Made by a program: the position numbers and the translations under genes. This document shows, piece after piece, positions 26,848-36,816 of a stretch of DNA of 64,000 nucleotides. The stretch covers positions 433,538-497,537 of the forward strand of contig NZ_JAGRRD010000001.1 in the NCBI RefSeq assembly GCF_018122735.1, read 5' to 3'. Positions within the stretch are counted from its first letter, which is position 1, and each line of letters opens with the position of its first letter. This DNA comes from Azoarcus sp. L1K30. GTDB lineage: Bacteria; Pseudomonadota; Gammaproteobacteria; Burkholderiales; Rhodocyclaceae. Under the pieces are notes generated by a model. The model saw nothing but the letters and a program-made list of their open reading frames with translations, was not told the DNA's origin and searched no databases.

Positions 26848-28812
26848 ATGTCGAATGAACAACAAGTACGCATCTACAACCCCACGGAAGAATTCAAGAA
26901 GAACGCGGCTGTTTCCGGCATGGAAGCCTACAACGCCCTGGTGAAGGAAGCCGAGGACGACTACGAAGGGTACTGGGCACGCAAGGCCCGCGAGCTGGTG
27001 GAATGGAAGAAGCCCTTCACCCAGGTGCTGGATGAAAGCAATGCACCTTTCTTCAAGTGGTTTGCAGACGGCCAGCTGAACGTTTCCTACAACTGCCTCG
27101 ACCGTCAGGTGAACAATGGTCTGGGCGACAAGGTTGCGATCATCTTTGAAGCGGACAGCGGTGAAGTCACCCGCGTCACCTACAAGGACCTGCTCGGTCG
27201 CGTATCCAAGTTTGCCAACGCGCTGCGCGGTGCAGGTGTCAAGAAGGGCGATCGCGTCGTCATCTATCTGCCGATGTCGATCGAAGGCATTGTTGCGATG
27301 CAGGCATGTGCCCGTATCGGCGCCACCCACTCCATCGTGTTCGGTGGCTTCTCGGCCCAGGCCCTGCGCGACCGCATCAACGATGCCGGCGCGGTGGCCC
27401 TGATTACCTCCGACGGCCAGTTCCGCGGTGGCAAGGCACTGCCCCTGAAGCCGATTGCCGACGAAGCACTCGGCATGGGCGGCTGCGAATCGATCAAGAA
27501 CGTGTTCGTGGTCAAACGCACCGGTGCCGACTGCGCCATGGTGGCGGGGCGCGACACCTGGTATCACGACGCCGTGGCGGGTCAGTCCGACGTTTGCGAG
27601 CCGGAGTGGGTCGATGCCGAACACCCGCTGTTCCTGCTCTACACCTCGGGTTCGACCGGCAAGCCGAAGGGCGTCCAGCATTCGACGGGCGGCTACCTGC
27701 TGCATGCCATCCTGACCATGAAGTACACCTTCGACATCAAGCCGGACGATGTCTTCTGGTGTACCGCCGACATCGGCTGGGTGACCGGTCACACCTATAT
27801 TACCTATGGCCCGCTGGCCTGCGGCACGACCGAGATCGTGTTCGAAGGCGTGCCGACCTATCCGGATGCCGGCCGTTTCTGGAAGATGATCCAGGACCAC
27901 AAGGTTTCCGTGTTCTACACTGCGCCGACCGCGATCCGCTCGCTGATCAAGGCCGCCGACAACAACGAAGCCGTTCATCCCAAGAAGTACGACCTCTCGA
28001 GCCTGCGCATCCTCGGTTCGGTCGGTGAGCCGATCAACCCGGCTGCGTGGGAGTGGTACTACGAGAACGTCGGCGGCGGCCGCTGCCCGATCGTCGATAC
28101 CTTCTGGCAGACCGAAACCGGTGGCCACATGATCACCCCGCTGCCGGGCGCCACGCCGCTGGTGCCGGGTTCCTGCACGCTGCCCTTCCCGGGCATCCAG
28201 GCCGCCGTGGTCGATGAAACCGGTACCGAAGTTCCTTGGGGGCAGGGCGGCATCCTGGTCGTCAAGCGTCCGTGGCCGGCAATGATCCGCACCATCTGGG
28301 GCGACCCCGAGCGTTTCGTCAAGTCCTACTACCCGGCCGATTTCCAGGGCAAGCTCTATCTGGCCGGCGACGGCGCGATCCGCGACAAGGACACCGGCTA
28401 CTTCACCATCACCGGCCGTATCGACGACGTGCTGAACGTCTCCGGTCACCGCATGGGCACGATGGAAATCGAATCCGCGCTGGTGGCCCACGAGAAGGTT
28501 GCCGAAGCAGCCGTAGTGGGTCGTCCCGATGATCTGACGGGTGAGGCCATCGTCGCCTTCGTAGTGCTCAAGGGCGCGCGTCCGAGCGGCGAGGAAGCCA
28601 AGGCCGTGATCAAGGAACTGCAGAACTGGGTCGGCCACGAGATCGGGCCGATCGCCAAGCCGAAGGACATCCGCTTCGGTGAGAACCTGCCCAAGACGCG
28701 TTCGGGCAAGATCATGCGCCGCCTGTTGCGCCAGCTGGCCAAGGGCGAGGAGATCACGCAGGACACCTCGACGCTCGAGAATCCAGCCATTCTGGATCAG
28801 CTCAAGGGTTGA
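26848..28812 (+). CDS. Acetyl-CoA synthetase
   Basis: A 654-residue AMP-forming acetate:CoA ligase. The P-loop is [11 protein letters not shown] (residues ~262-272), the adenylation motif [16 protein letters not shown] lies near residue 510, and the C-terminal [11 protein letters not shown] holds the catalytic lysine that is commonly acetylated in this family. It converts acetate, ATP and CoA to acetyl-CoA. GAGGAGAGG precedes the ATG. The downstream sensor kinase and symporter genes support an acetate-use role. Confidence 0.97.
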   Translation: MSNEQQVRIYNPTEEFKKNAAVSGMEAYNALVKEAEDDYEGYWARKARELVEWKKPFTQVLDESNAPFFKWFADGQLNVSYNCLDRQVNNGLGDKVAIIFEADSGEVTRVTYKDLLGRVSKFANALRGAGVKKGDRVVIYLPMSIEGIVAMQACARIGATHSIVFGGFSAQALRDRINDAGAVALITSDGQFRGGKALPLKPIADEALGMGGCESIKNVFVVKRTGADCAMVAGRDTWYHDAVAGQSDVCEPEWVDAEHPLFLLYTSGSTGKPKGVQHSTGGYLLHAILTMKYTFDIKPDDVFWCTADIGWVTGHTYITYGPLACGTTEIVFEGVPTYPDAGRFWKMIQDHKVSVFYTAPTAIRSLIKAADNNEAVHPKKYDLSSLRILGSVGEPINPAAWEWYYENVGGGRCPIVDTFWQTETGGHMITPLPGATPLVPGSCTLPFPGIQAAVVDETGTEVPWGQGGILVVKRPWPAMIRTIWGDPERFVKSYYPADFQGKLYLAGDGAIRDKDTGYFTITGRIDDVLNVSGHRMGTMEIESALVAHEKVAEAAVVGRPDDLTGEAIVAFVVLKGARPSGEEAKAVIKELQNWVGHEIGPIAKPKDIRFGENLPKTRSGKIMRRLLRQLAKGEEITQDTSTLENPAILDQLKG

Positions 28813-28818
28813 GTTTTC

Positions 28819-28845
28819 GGTGCCGGCGGCAGCGCTGCCGGCACC
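28819..28845 (+). terminator. Hairpin after acs
   Basis: GGTGCC/GGCACC arms enclose a further GGCAGC/GCTGCC stem. It lies 7 nt after the acs stop. There is no T tract, so termination strength is uncertain; it separates acs from the sensor-kinase genes. Confidence 0.5.
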
Positions 28846-29010
28846 TGCACGGAATAACGGAGATGATCCGGCCACGTAGCCGGGTCCGGGTGAGGAGAGG
28901 AAGGCGCGCGCAAGACGTGCCTCCGAATTGTCGTGTGTCGCTGAAGCCGCCATCAAGAGCGGCAGCGCCGCGCCGCTATAATCAGGGCAACGCCGTCATC
29001 ATTGGGGTGC

Positions 29011-29211
29011 ATGATGCGCAAGGGTCTTGCCGGGCAACGTCTGGTCGCCGTGTTTCTCGCCGGCATGTTGCTGTTCAACTTTCCATTGTTGTCCTTGTTC
29101 GACCGGCCCGTCAGGGTGTTCGGTCTGCCTTTGCTGCATGTTGCGCTCTTCGCCATCTGGGCCGGACTGATCGCGCTCATGGCGTGGATTGCCGAGCGGG
29201 GCTCAAGATGA
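29011..29211 (+). CDS. Small two-helix membrane protein before the sensor kinase
   Basis: A 66-residue protein (ATG 29011; 29014 is also possible) with GGGGTG upstream. It has two hydrophobic segments (VAVFLAGMLLFNFPLL and LPLLHVALFAIWAGLIALMAWI) and a short charged tail. It ends about 13 nt before the kinase start, an arrangement like the small CbrX reading frame ahead of Pseudomonas cbrA, where translation of the two is coupled. Homology to CbrX or to DUF4212-type symporter subunits is not established. Confidence 0.7.
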   Translation: MMRKGLAGQRLVAVFLAGMLLFNFPLLSLFDRPVRVFGLPLLHVALFAIWAGLIALMAWIAERGSR

Positions 29212-29224
29212 TCCGAGCCGCGTG

Positions 29225-31954
29225 ATGCTCTCGGGCAGCACCATCGTCGGTGCGTCGATCGCCTACCTGCTGGTGCTGTTTGCCGTCGCCTATGTCGGCG
29301 ATCGCCGTGCCGATCAGGGGCGCTCCATCATCGATAATCCGTGGGTGTATTCGCTGTCGCTCGGCGTGTATTGCACGGCATGGACCTACTTTGGCAGTGT
29401 CGGACGAGCCGCATCGGGCGGCATCTGGTTCCTGCCTATCTATCTCGGTCCCACCCTCGGTCTGGCGCTGTCATGGCTGGTGGTGCTGAAGATGATCCGC
29501 ATCGCCAAGACGCACCGCATTACATCGATTGCCGACTTCGTCGCGTCGCGCTACGGCAAGAGCCACGTGCTGGGCGGATTGGTCACCGTGATTGCCGTGG
29601 TCGGGACGGTGCCGTACATCGCTTTGCAGTTGAAGGCCATTTCGGGCGGTTATGCCCTGCTCACCGGCGATCACGACAGCGATTTCAGTCCCCTGCATCT
29701 GGGGGGCTGGCTGCAGGACAGTACGCTGTATCTCGCACTGACGCTGGCCGCTTTCACGGTGCTTTTCGGCACCCGTCATCTCGATACGACCGAACGTCAC
29801 GAAGGCATGGTGGCGGCGATCGCTTTCGAATCAGTGGTGAAGCTGCTGGCCTTTCTCGCGGTCGGCGTGTATGTCACCTATTTCCTCTACGACGGTATCG
29901 GCGATATCTATGCGCGTGCCGCGGCGAATCCCGATCTGCTGTCGCTGCTCAGTTTCGACGGTGCGGGCAAGACAGGGTATGGAGGCTGGTTCTCGTTGAT
30001 GCTGCTGGCGATGCTGTCGATCATCTTTCTCCCGCGCCAGTTCCAGATCATGGTCGTCGAGAACGTCAATGAGCAGCATCTGCGGCGGGCGAGCTGGGTG
30101 TTTCCCGCCTATCTGCTCGCAATCAATATCTTCGTCATTCCAATGGCGCTGGGCGGGTTGTTGCTGTTCGGTCGCGGCACGGTGGATCCCGACACTTTCG
30201 TACTCACCTTGCCCATGGTGCACGGGCAGGTCGAGCTGGCCCTGCTGGTGTTCGTCGGTGGCCTGTCGGCTGCAACCGGCATGGTCATCGTGGAGACCAT
30301 TGCGCTGTCCACGATGGTGTGCAACGACCTAGTGATGCCCCTGTTGCTGCGCGGATCCGATTTCGCACGCGACGGGCGCCGCGATCTGACCGGCACGCTG
30401 CTGATGATACGGCGCGGCGCCATCGTCGTCGTGATGTTGCTGGGCTACCTGTATTTTCGCCTCGCCGGGGAAGCCTATGCGCTGGTGAGTATCGGCCTGA
30501 TCAGTTTTGCCGCAGTCGCGCAGTTTGCACCGGCCATGCTGGGGGGCATGTACTGGCGTGGCGGCACGCGCGATGGCGCGCTGGCGGGCTTGCTCGCGGG
30601 GTTTTCGGTATGGGCGTACACGTTGCTATTGCCGTCGTTTGCCAAGTCGGGCTGGCTCGACATGGCGATTCTGACTGCAGGGCCATTCGGTATCGAATTT
30701 TTGCGTCCTGAGCACCTGTTTGGGCTGGGCGGCCTCGACAGCCTCAGTCATGCGCTGTTCTGGAGCCTGTTGGCGAACGTCTGCGGCTATGTCGGGGTGT
30801 CGCTACTGCGTTCGCCCACCGGCGCCGAGGCAAGCCAGGCGACGCTGTTCGTCGACGTCTTTCGGCGCGGGCCGGGTACGCCGGCAAGCTTCTGGCGTAG
30901 CGGAGCAGAGGTGCGTGAGTTGGTGCCGCTGGTATCGCGCTTCCTCGGGAAGCGTCGGACCGAAGAGGCCTTTGCGCGCTACGCTCGTTCGCATGATCTG
31001 TCCAGTCTCGATCAGTTGAAGGCCGACCCCGAGCTGGTCAATTTCGCCGAAAGCCTGCTCGCCGGCGCCATTGGCAGTGCGTCCGCCCGCGTCATGGTGT
31101 CGACCGTGGTGCAAGAAGAGCCGCTCGGCCTCGACGAGGTCATGAACATCCTCGACGAGGCGTCACAGGTGCGCGCCTATTCGCATCAGCTCGAGGAGAA
31201 ATCGCGCGCGCTGGAGGTGGCCACTAGCGAATTGAGGGCGGCCAACGAGCAGCTCAAGGAGTTCGACCGCCTCAAGGACGATTTCATGTCTTCGGTCACG
31301 CATGAATTGCGTACGCCGCTGACCTCGATCAGGGCGCTTTCCGAGATGATGCTGGATGATCCGCGCACCGATCTGGCGAACCGCAAGCGCTTTCTCGGCA
31401 TTATCGTGTCGGAAACCGAACGCCTGACGCGGCTCGTCAATCAAGTGCTGGACCTCGCCAAGATCGAATCCGGCCACGCCGAATGGCACAATTCGGATGT
31501 CGATATGCGGGAGCTGGTCGAACATGCAATATCGACCACTTCGCAACTGTTTCGTGATCGTGGTGCCGAAATCGTCACCGACCTGGCAGACGCGGTGCCC
31601 GTACTCAGGGCCGATCATGATCGCCTGCTGCAGGTCATGATCAACCTGCTGTCCAATGCGGCCAAGTTCGTGCCGGAGGGGCGCGGACGGGTCGAGGTGA
31701 AGCTCAGTGTCGGTGACGAGGGCATCAGGGTGGATGTGGCGGACAATGGCGAGGGCATCTCGCCAGAACTGGAGCCGGTGGTGTTCGAGAAGTTCAGACA
31801 GGGCGGCGGTGCCAAAGCGCGACCGCAAGGCACTGGGCTGGGTTTGCCGATCAGTCGGCAGATCGTCGAGCACTTCGGTGGTCGTTTGTGGGTGAAATCG
31901 AAACCGGGAGAGGGTGCGGTATTTTCGTTTGTGCTGCCAATGCAGCCGGTCTGA
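29225..31954 (+). CDS. CrbS/CbrA-like SLC5 symporter - STAC - histidine kinase
   Basis: A 909-residue sensor. Residues ~1-500 are an SLC5/SSS sodium:solute symporter fold of about 13 helices. A STAC domain follows (VSRFLGKRRTEEAFARYA; FAESLLAGAIGSASARVM). A short coiled coil leads to the HisKA domain with phosphoacceptor in THELRTPL, and the HATPase with N box INLLSNAAK, DNGEGIS and GTGLGLPIS. No PAS domain is seen, unlike CbrA. CrbS-type kinases control acs in response to acetate. ATG 29225 (or GTG 29222) is taken; a TTG further upstream would overlap the preceding gene. Confidence 0.92.
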   Translation: MLSGSTIVGASIAYLLVLFAVAYVGDRRADQGRSIIDNPWVYSLSLGVYCTAWTYFGSVGRAASGGIWFLPIYLGPTLGLALSWLVVLKMIRIAKTHRITSIADFVASRYGKSHVLGGLVTVIAVVGTVPYIALQLKAISGGYALLTGDHDSDFSPLHLGGWLQDSTLYLALTLAAFTVLFGTRHLDTTERHEGMVAAIAFESVVKLLAFLAVGVYVTYFLYDGIGDIYARAAANPDLLSLLSFDGAGKTGYGGWFSLMLLAMLSIIFLPRQFQIMVVENVNEQHLRRASWVFPAYLLAINIFVIPMALGGLLLFGRGTVDPDTFVLTLPMVHGQVELALLVFVGGLSAATGMVIVETIALSTMVCNDLVMPLLLRGSDFARDGRRDLTGTLLMIRRGAIVVVMLLGYLYFRLAGEAYALVSIGLISFAAVAQFAPAMLGGMYWRGGTRDGALAGLLAGFSVWAYTLLLPSFAKSGWLDMAILTAGPFGIEFLRPEHLFGLGGLDSLSHALFWSLLANVCGYVGVSLLRSPTGAEASQATLFVDVFRRGPGTPASFWRSGAEVRELVPLVSRFLGKRRTEEAFARYARSHDLSSLDQLKADPELVNFAESLLAGAIGSASARVMVSTVVQEEPLGLDEVMNILDEASQVRAYSHQLEEKSRALEVATSELRAANEQLKEFDRLKDDFMSSVTHELRTPLTSIRALSEMMLDDPRTDLANRKRFLGIIVSETERLTRLVNQVLDLAKIESGHAEWHNSDVDMRELVEHAISTTSQLFRDRGAEIVTDLADAVPVLRADHDRLLQVMINLLSNAAKFVPEGRGRVEVKLSVGDEGIRVDVADNGEGISPELEPVVFEKFRQGGGAKARPQGTGLGLPISRQIVEHFGGRLWVKSKPGEGAVFSFVLPMQPV

Positions 31955-31999
31955 ACGACGGATGACATAAAATAGAACAGGCAAGAGGGGAGGGAATGC

Positions 32000-32368
32000 A
32001 TGTCCAGGAAAATATTGATTGCAGACGATGAGCCCAATATCGTCATCTCGCTCGAGTTTCTGATGAAGCGGGAGGGGTTTGAGGTCATCATCGCAACGGA
32101 TGGCGAGGAGGCGGTGCACCGGATTCGCAGCGATCGGCCCGATCTCGTGCTGCTCGATGTCATGATGCCCAAGAAGAGCGGTTTCGAAGTCTGCCAGGAG
32201 GTCAAGGCCGATCCGGCCCTGCAGGATATCCGCATCCTGATGCTGACCGCGAAGGGGCGCGATACGGAGGTCAGCAAGGGGCTGGCGCTGGGCGCCGACG
32301 CCTACATGACAAAGCCGTTTTCGACCAAGGAGTTGGTGGAGCGCGTACGCAGCATGCTGGAGCGCTGA
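32000..32368 (+). CDS. Receiver-only response regulator
   Basis: A 122-residue CheY-like receiver domain with no output domain. The acidic pocket is DDE near residue 10, the phosphoacceptor is in LLDVMMP (Asp ~53), and T/K residues are in LMLTAKG and TKPFS. The series GAGGGGAGGG precedes the ATG. It lies 45 nt after the SLC5-kinase gene, whose partner it presumably is. CrbR and ErdR, the usual partners of such kinases, carry a LuxR-type DNA-binding domain that is missing here, so its output must go through another protein. Confidence 0.93.
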   Translation: MSRKILIADDEPNIVISLEFLMKREGFEVIIATDGEEAVHRIRSDRPDLVLLDVMMPKKSGFEVCQEVKADPALQDIRILMLTAKGRDTEVSKGLALGADAYMTKPFSTKELVERVRSMLER

Positions 32369-32371
32369 TCC

Positions 32372-34543
32372 ATGTCGGCCCGCATGCGCTTCGTCCTCGC
32401 GGTCATCGTGCTCGGCCTGCTCATGACAGGCCCCTTCGTGCTGACCGCCATCCTGGTGTGGGTGGAAGCGAAGGGGGCGCAACGTGAGCTGCTGATCCAG
32501 GTGATCGAGCCGCTCCTGCCGCTTGGCGCCTTGCTGACCATCATGGGTTTCGCGGTGGGTGTCAGCGTATTGCGCAACCTGTTTCGTCAATATGTTCAGG
32601 GTCTGCTGCGCATGGCGGAGAACCTTCGCCTGATGCTGGGCGCCAACGCAGGGTTCCGCGTGGAACCCGACGGGCCGCCCGAGGTGCAGGCGCTCGCGCT
32701 TGCCGTCAATGAACTGGCGCAGCAGCGCGACACGGTGAGCAAGGATGTCGAGGCGCAGATCAGCGCCGCCAAGGCCTCGGTGGAGCAGGAGCGGAATCGT
32801 CTTGCCGCACTGATGTCCGAACTCACGCAAAGCGTGGTGGTGTGCAATCTGGATGGTCGCATCCTGCTCTACAACAACCGCGCCAGAATGCAGTTCAAAG
32901 CCATGTCCGACGCACCGGGGGTCGCTGGTGGCGGGGAACTGATCGGGCTCGGGCGTTCGATCTATGGGGTATTCGAGCGCAATCTCGTCAGTCATGCGCT
33001 GGAGACGATCAATCAGCGCCTGGGGCGGGAAGGGGCGCAGCCGGTGGCCAATTTCGTCACCACGACGCGTGCCGGGCAGCTACTGCGGGTGCAGATGGCG
33101 CCGGTGCTGTCGGCCGCAGAGAACGACGAGGCACGTGAGCGCAGCCTCAGCGGTTTCATTCTGATGCTGGACAACATCACGCGCACCTTCGAGAAGGAGT
33201 CGCGGCGCGACCAGATGCTGCACACGCTGACCGAGGGCAATCGGGCCGCATTGGCAAACGTCCGCGCCGCAGCCGAAATGCTGGAATACGCTGATCTGCA
33301 GGGCGAGTTGCGCGAGCGCTTCCGTGCCGTGATCCGCGACGAGACGCAGGCCATGAGCCGTCGCCTGGATCAGACCGCGAACGAGTTTGCCGATTCGCTC
33401 AAGGCGCGCTGGCCGCTGGAGGAAATGCTCGGGGCCGACCTCATTGCGGCACTGCAGCGCCAGATCGAGCAGCGCCTCAGTCTGCGTACCAAGCTCGAGG
33501 AGGTCGACGAGGCCCTGTGGGTGAAGGTCGACAGCTTCTCGCTGATGCAGGCCGTCACCTATCTGGCCAGCCGCCTGTCCGACGAGTTCGAGGTGCGCGA
33601 AGTGCGCCTGCGCCTCATTGCGGCCGGTCGCCTGGTGCATGTCGATCTCATCTGGTCGGGGCAGGCGATGAGCACGGAGACGGTGATGACCTGGGAACTC
33701 GAGCCGATGCAGTTTGCCGGCGAGAGCAGTCCGCTGACCGTGCGCGACGTGGTCGAGCGTCACGATGGCGAGATGTGGCTCGAGCGCGAGAAGGTGCGCC
33801 ATCGCGCCTTCTTCCGTCTGCTCATTCCGGCCGCGGTGCCGCAAGAGCAGGTGGAGTCCGAAGCCTTCCTGCGCGGCGAGAGCCGTCCGGAATATTACGA
33901 CTTCGACCTCTTCAAATGGTCGGAGAAGTCCCATGCGCTCGACGATCGGCTGCTGACGGAACTGGCGTACACGGTGTTCGATACCGAGACAACCGGCCTG
34001 AACCCGTCGCAGGGCGACGAAATCATTCAGATCGGCGCTACCCGCGTGCTCAATGGCAAGCTCCTGCGCAACGAGTCCTTCGAGCAGCTCATCGACCCGT
34101 GCCGTCCCTTGTCGGCGGAGTCGGCAAAGATCCACGGCATTTCGGAAGACATGCTGCGCGGGCAGCCGACCATCGATACGGTGCTGCCGGCCTTTCATGC
34201 CTTCTCCGCCGAAACCGTGCTGATCGCTCACAACGCGGCCTTCGACATGCGCTTCCTGCAGCTCAAAGAGACGCTGACGGGTCTGCGCTTCGATCAGCCG
34301 GTGCTCGACACGCTGCTGCTGTCGGCGGTGGTGCATCCCAACCAGGAATCGCACCGCCTCGAAGCCATCGCCGAACGCCTCGGGCTCACCATCATCGGCC
34401 GCCACACGGCGCTGGGCGACGCCATCGTCACCGCGGAAGTCTTCCTCAAGCTCGTGCCCCTGCTGGCGGAAATGGGCATCCGTACCCTGCGCGAGGCCCG
34501 AGAGGCCGCCGAAAAGACCTACTATGCGCGGATCAAGTATTGA
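32372..34543 (+). CDS. Membrane pseudo-histidine kinase fused to DEDDh exonuclease
   Basis: A 723-residue fusion starting 3 nt after the response-regulator stop. Two helices (residues ~7-30 and 47-69), a HAMP-like linker, a PAS-like region (~145-270), then a degenerate kinase: the HisKA segment (~281-345) aligns with that of the upstream kinase but has Glu288 where the phospho-His should be, and the ATPase part (~385-487) lacks the N box while keeping VVERHDGEMWLE. Residues ~530-700 are a DnaQ-like 3'-5' exonuclease with all five DEDDh residues: D537, E539, D625, H678, D683. The substrate is unknown. Confidence 0.88.
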   Translation: MSARMRFVLAVIVLGLLMTGPFVLTAILVWVEAKGAQRELLIQVIEPLLPLGALLTIMGFAVGVSVLRNLFRQYVQGLLRMAENLRLMLGANAGFRVEPDGPPEVQALALAVNELAQQRDTVSKDVEAQISAAKASVEQERNRLAALMSELTQSVVVCNLDGRILLYNNRARMQFKAMSDAPGVAGGGELIGLGRSIYGVFERNLVSHALETINQRLGREGAQPVANFVTTTRAGQLLRVQMAPVLSAAENDEARERSLSGFILMLDNITRTFEKESRRDQMLHTLTEGNRAALANVRAAAEMLEYADLQGELRERFRAVIRDETQAMSRRLDQTANEFADSLKARWPLEEMLGADLIAALQRQIEQRLSLRTKLEEVDEALWVKVDSFSLMQAVTYLASRLSDEFEVREVRLRLIAAGRLVHVDLIWSGQAMSTETVMTWELEPMQFAGESSPLTVRDVVERHDGEMWLEREKVRHRAFFRLLIPAAVPQEQVESEAFLRGESRPEYYDFDLFKWSEKSHALDDRLLTELAYTVFDTETTGLNPSQGDEIIQIGATRVLNGKLLRNESFEQLIDPCRPLSAESAKIHGISEDMLRGQPTIDTVLPAFHAFSAETVLIAHNAAFDMRFLQLKETLTGLRFDQPVLDTLLLSAVVHPNQESHRLEAIAERLGLTIIGRHTALGDAIVTAEVFLKLVPLLAEMGIRTLREAREAAEKTYYARIKY

Positions 34544-34589
34544 TGCCGGCTGACCACCACGTCGTCGCCGTCAGGGCCGGGAGGCGTCC

Positions 34590-36626
34590 TTGAGCGCCTT
34601 CTCGCGTCAGCTTCGGCGCTACTACGGCTGGTACACCGGCACCTTCGTGTTCTTCGTGATCGCGCTTGCGATCGGCGAACAGCTCGGCCTGTCGCACTAT
34701 CTCATCGGCCATGTGTTCCTGTTCGTGACCATCGCGATCTACGCCAGCATCGGGGTCATGAGCCGCACCACCGATGTGTCCGAATACTACGTGGCGGGCA
34801 GAAGGGTGCCAGCGGTATTCAATGGCATGGCCACGGCGGCAGACTGGATGAGCGCGGCGTCCTACATCGGTCTGGCCGGTACGCTGTATTTCTCGGGCTT
34901 CGAAGGCCTCGCCTTCGTCACCGGCTGGACCGGCGGCTTCGTGCTCGTGGCCTTGCTGCTGGCCCCGTACCTGCGCAAGTTCGGTCAATACACGATTCCG
35001 GACTTCCTCGGCGCGCGCTACCAGGGCAACTTTGCCCGGCTGGTGGGGCTGGCGGCGACCGTGCTGGCGAGCTTCGTCTACCTGGTGGCGCAGATCTACG
35101 GTGTGGGTCTGGTGACCAGCCGCTTCGTCAGCGTCGAGTTCGAAATCGGGTTGTTCATCGGTCTGGCCGGCATCCTGGTGTGCTCTTTCCTGGGCGGCAT
35201 GCGCGCGGTCACCTGGACCCAGGTGGCGCAATACGTCATCCTCATCATTGCCTACTTCGTGCCGGTGGTCATCCTGTCGTACAAGCTCACCGGCGTGCCG
35301 CTGCCGCAGGTGATGTACGGTCAGGTGCTGACCCAATTGACGGCCCGCGAGGAAGAGTTGATCAAGGATCCGGGCGAGCTCGAAGCGCGCAAGCAGTATC
35401 GCTATCGCGCCCAGGACTACGCCTCCAAGATCGCCGATTTGCCGGGTTCGCTCGAAGCGGAGCGGCGGTCGCTGATCGAGCGCCTTAACGTGATGCGGCT
35501 GGAGAATGCGTCGGCGCGGGAAATCGCCCATACCGAGCGTGCGCTGCGCGACCTTCCGCATGCCCCGGACGAGGCCCGGACGCAATGGAGCAAGGCCGAG
35601 GCCGAAGCGCTGGAGCGTTCGCGCTCGCCCCCCCGGCACGCGCAGGCGCACCCCGGCAACACACCGGAGGCGCGTACCGCCTCGCGCAACAATTTTCTGG
35701 CGCTGGTGTTCGTGCTGATGGTCGGCACCGCTGCGCTGCCGCACATCCTGATGCGCTACTACACCACGCCGGGCGTGGTCGAGGCGCGGCGCTCGGTGTT
35801 CTGGTCGTTGTTCTTCATCTTCCTGCTCTACGTCACCGCGCCCGCGTACGCGGTGTTCGCGAAATGGGAGGTGTACAACCACGTCATCGGCTCCAGCCTC
35901 TCCATCTTGCCCGACTGGGTGGTGTCGTGGGGCAAGGTCGGGCTGGTGCGCATCGAGGACATCAACGGCGACGGCATCCTGCAGCTCTCGGAACTGACGA
36001 TGAACACCGACGTGATCATGCTCGCCACGCCCGAGATCGCCGGCCTGCCCTATGTGGTGACCGGTCTGGTCGCTGCGGGTGGTCTTGCCGCTGCGCTATC
36101 GACCGCCGACGGCCTGCTGCTGACCATCTCCAACGCGCTTTCGCACGATCTGTACTACAAGGTCATCAACCCCAATGCGTCCACCCATCGGCGCTTGGTC
36201 ATCTCCAAGTCGCAGCTGCTGGTGGTGGCCGTCGTGGCCGCGTGGGTCGCTTCACTGCGCCCCGACAACATCCTGTTCATGGTCGGGCTGGCGTTCTCGA
36301 TCGGTGCGGCGTCCTTCTTTCCCGCCCTGGTGCTCGGCATCTTCTGGAAGCGCGCGAACCGGGCTGGCGCGGTGGCCGGCATGCTGCTCGGGCTCGGGGT
36401 CACCCTGTATTACGTAGTGCGCACCCATCCCTTCTTCGGCGGCTCGATGGCCAACGCCTGGTTCGATATCAACTCGATCTCGGCGGGCGTGTTCGGGGTG
36501 CCGCTGGGTTTCATCGTGATCATGGTCGTCAGCCTGCTCACGCCGCCCCCGCCAAAGGAAATCCAGGATCTGGTCGATTACGTGCGCTACCCGCAACTGC
36601 CGCCGTCGGAGGCGCCGCCGCACTGA
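34590..36626 (+). CDS. Na+/solute symporter, VC_2705 (ActP-like) subfamily
   Basis: A 678-residue SSS-family transporter. The N-terminal helices (YYVAGRRVPAVFNGMATAADWMSAASYIG) match acetate/pyruvate-type symporters. Two insertions stand out: a charged, coiled-coil-like cytoplasmic segment at residues ~250-364, and an EF-hand-like loop DINGDGILQLSE at 457-468. The start is TTG 34590 with GGGAGG 5-7 nt upstream; no earlier in-frame start exists. Likely acetate or another short carboxylate is taken up with sodium, to be activated by Acs encoded in the same cluster. Confidence 0.9.
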   Translation: MSAFSRQLRRYYGWYTGTFVFFVIALAIGEQLGLSHYLIGHVFLFVTIAIYASIGVMSRTTDVSEYYVAGRRVPAVFNGMATAADWMSAASYIGLAGTLYFSGFEGLAFVTGWTGGFVLVALLLAPYLRKFGQYTIPDFLGARYQGNFARLVGLAATVLASFVYLVAQIYGVGLVTSRFVSVEFEIGLFIGLAGILVCSFLGGMRAVTWTQVAQYVILIIAYFVPVVILSYKLTGVPLPQVMYGQVLTQLTAREEELIKDPGELEARKQYRYRAQDYASKIADLPGSLEAERRSLIERLNVMRLENASAREIAHTERALRDLPHAPDEARTQWSKAEAEALERSRSPPRHAQAHPGNTPEARTASRNNFLALVFVLMVGTAALPHILMRYYTTPGVVEARRSVFWSLFFIFLLYVTAPAYAVFAKWEVYNHVIGSSLSILPDWVVSWGKVGLVRIEDINGDGILQLSELTMNTDVIMLATPEIAGLPYVVTGLVAAGGLAAALSTADGLLLTISNALSHDLYYKVINPNASTHRRLVISKSQLLVVAVVAAWVASLRPDNILFMVGLAFSIGAASFFPALVLGIFWKRANRAGAVAGMLLGLGVTLYYVVRTHPFFGGSMANAWFDINSISAGVFGVPLGFIVIMVVSLLTPPPPKEIQDLVDYVRYPQLPPSEAPPH

Positions 36627-36816
36627 ACCGCGGGTGATGACGTGCGGCACCAGATCAGACGCTTCGGTCTGAATCCGACGGGGGCAGGGCGGACGCCGCG
36701 ATGGCGGGGGGTGGAAAATACGGGTTTTAACTTATTACTTTTGTGATATGTTGGCCGCAGTTTCCCGCGACCCGTGCATGACAGGGCGCCTTGCAACCCG
36801 TACTGTGTCCTGATCC

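Noticed and set aside
26788-28956. A 722-codon open frame on the minus strand across acs
   Set aside because: It is antisense to an unmistakable acs gene. The translation is a His/Asp/Arg-rich sequence without family features, as produced opposite GC-rich codons with strong third-position bias.
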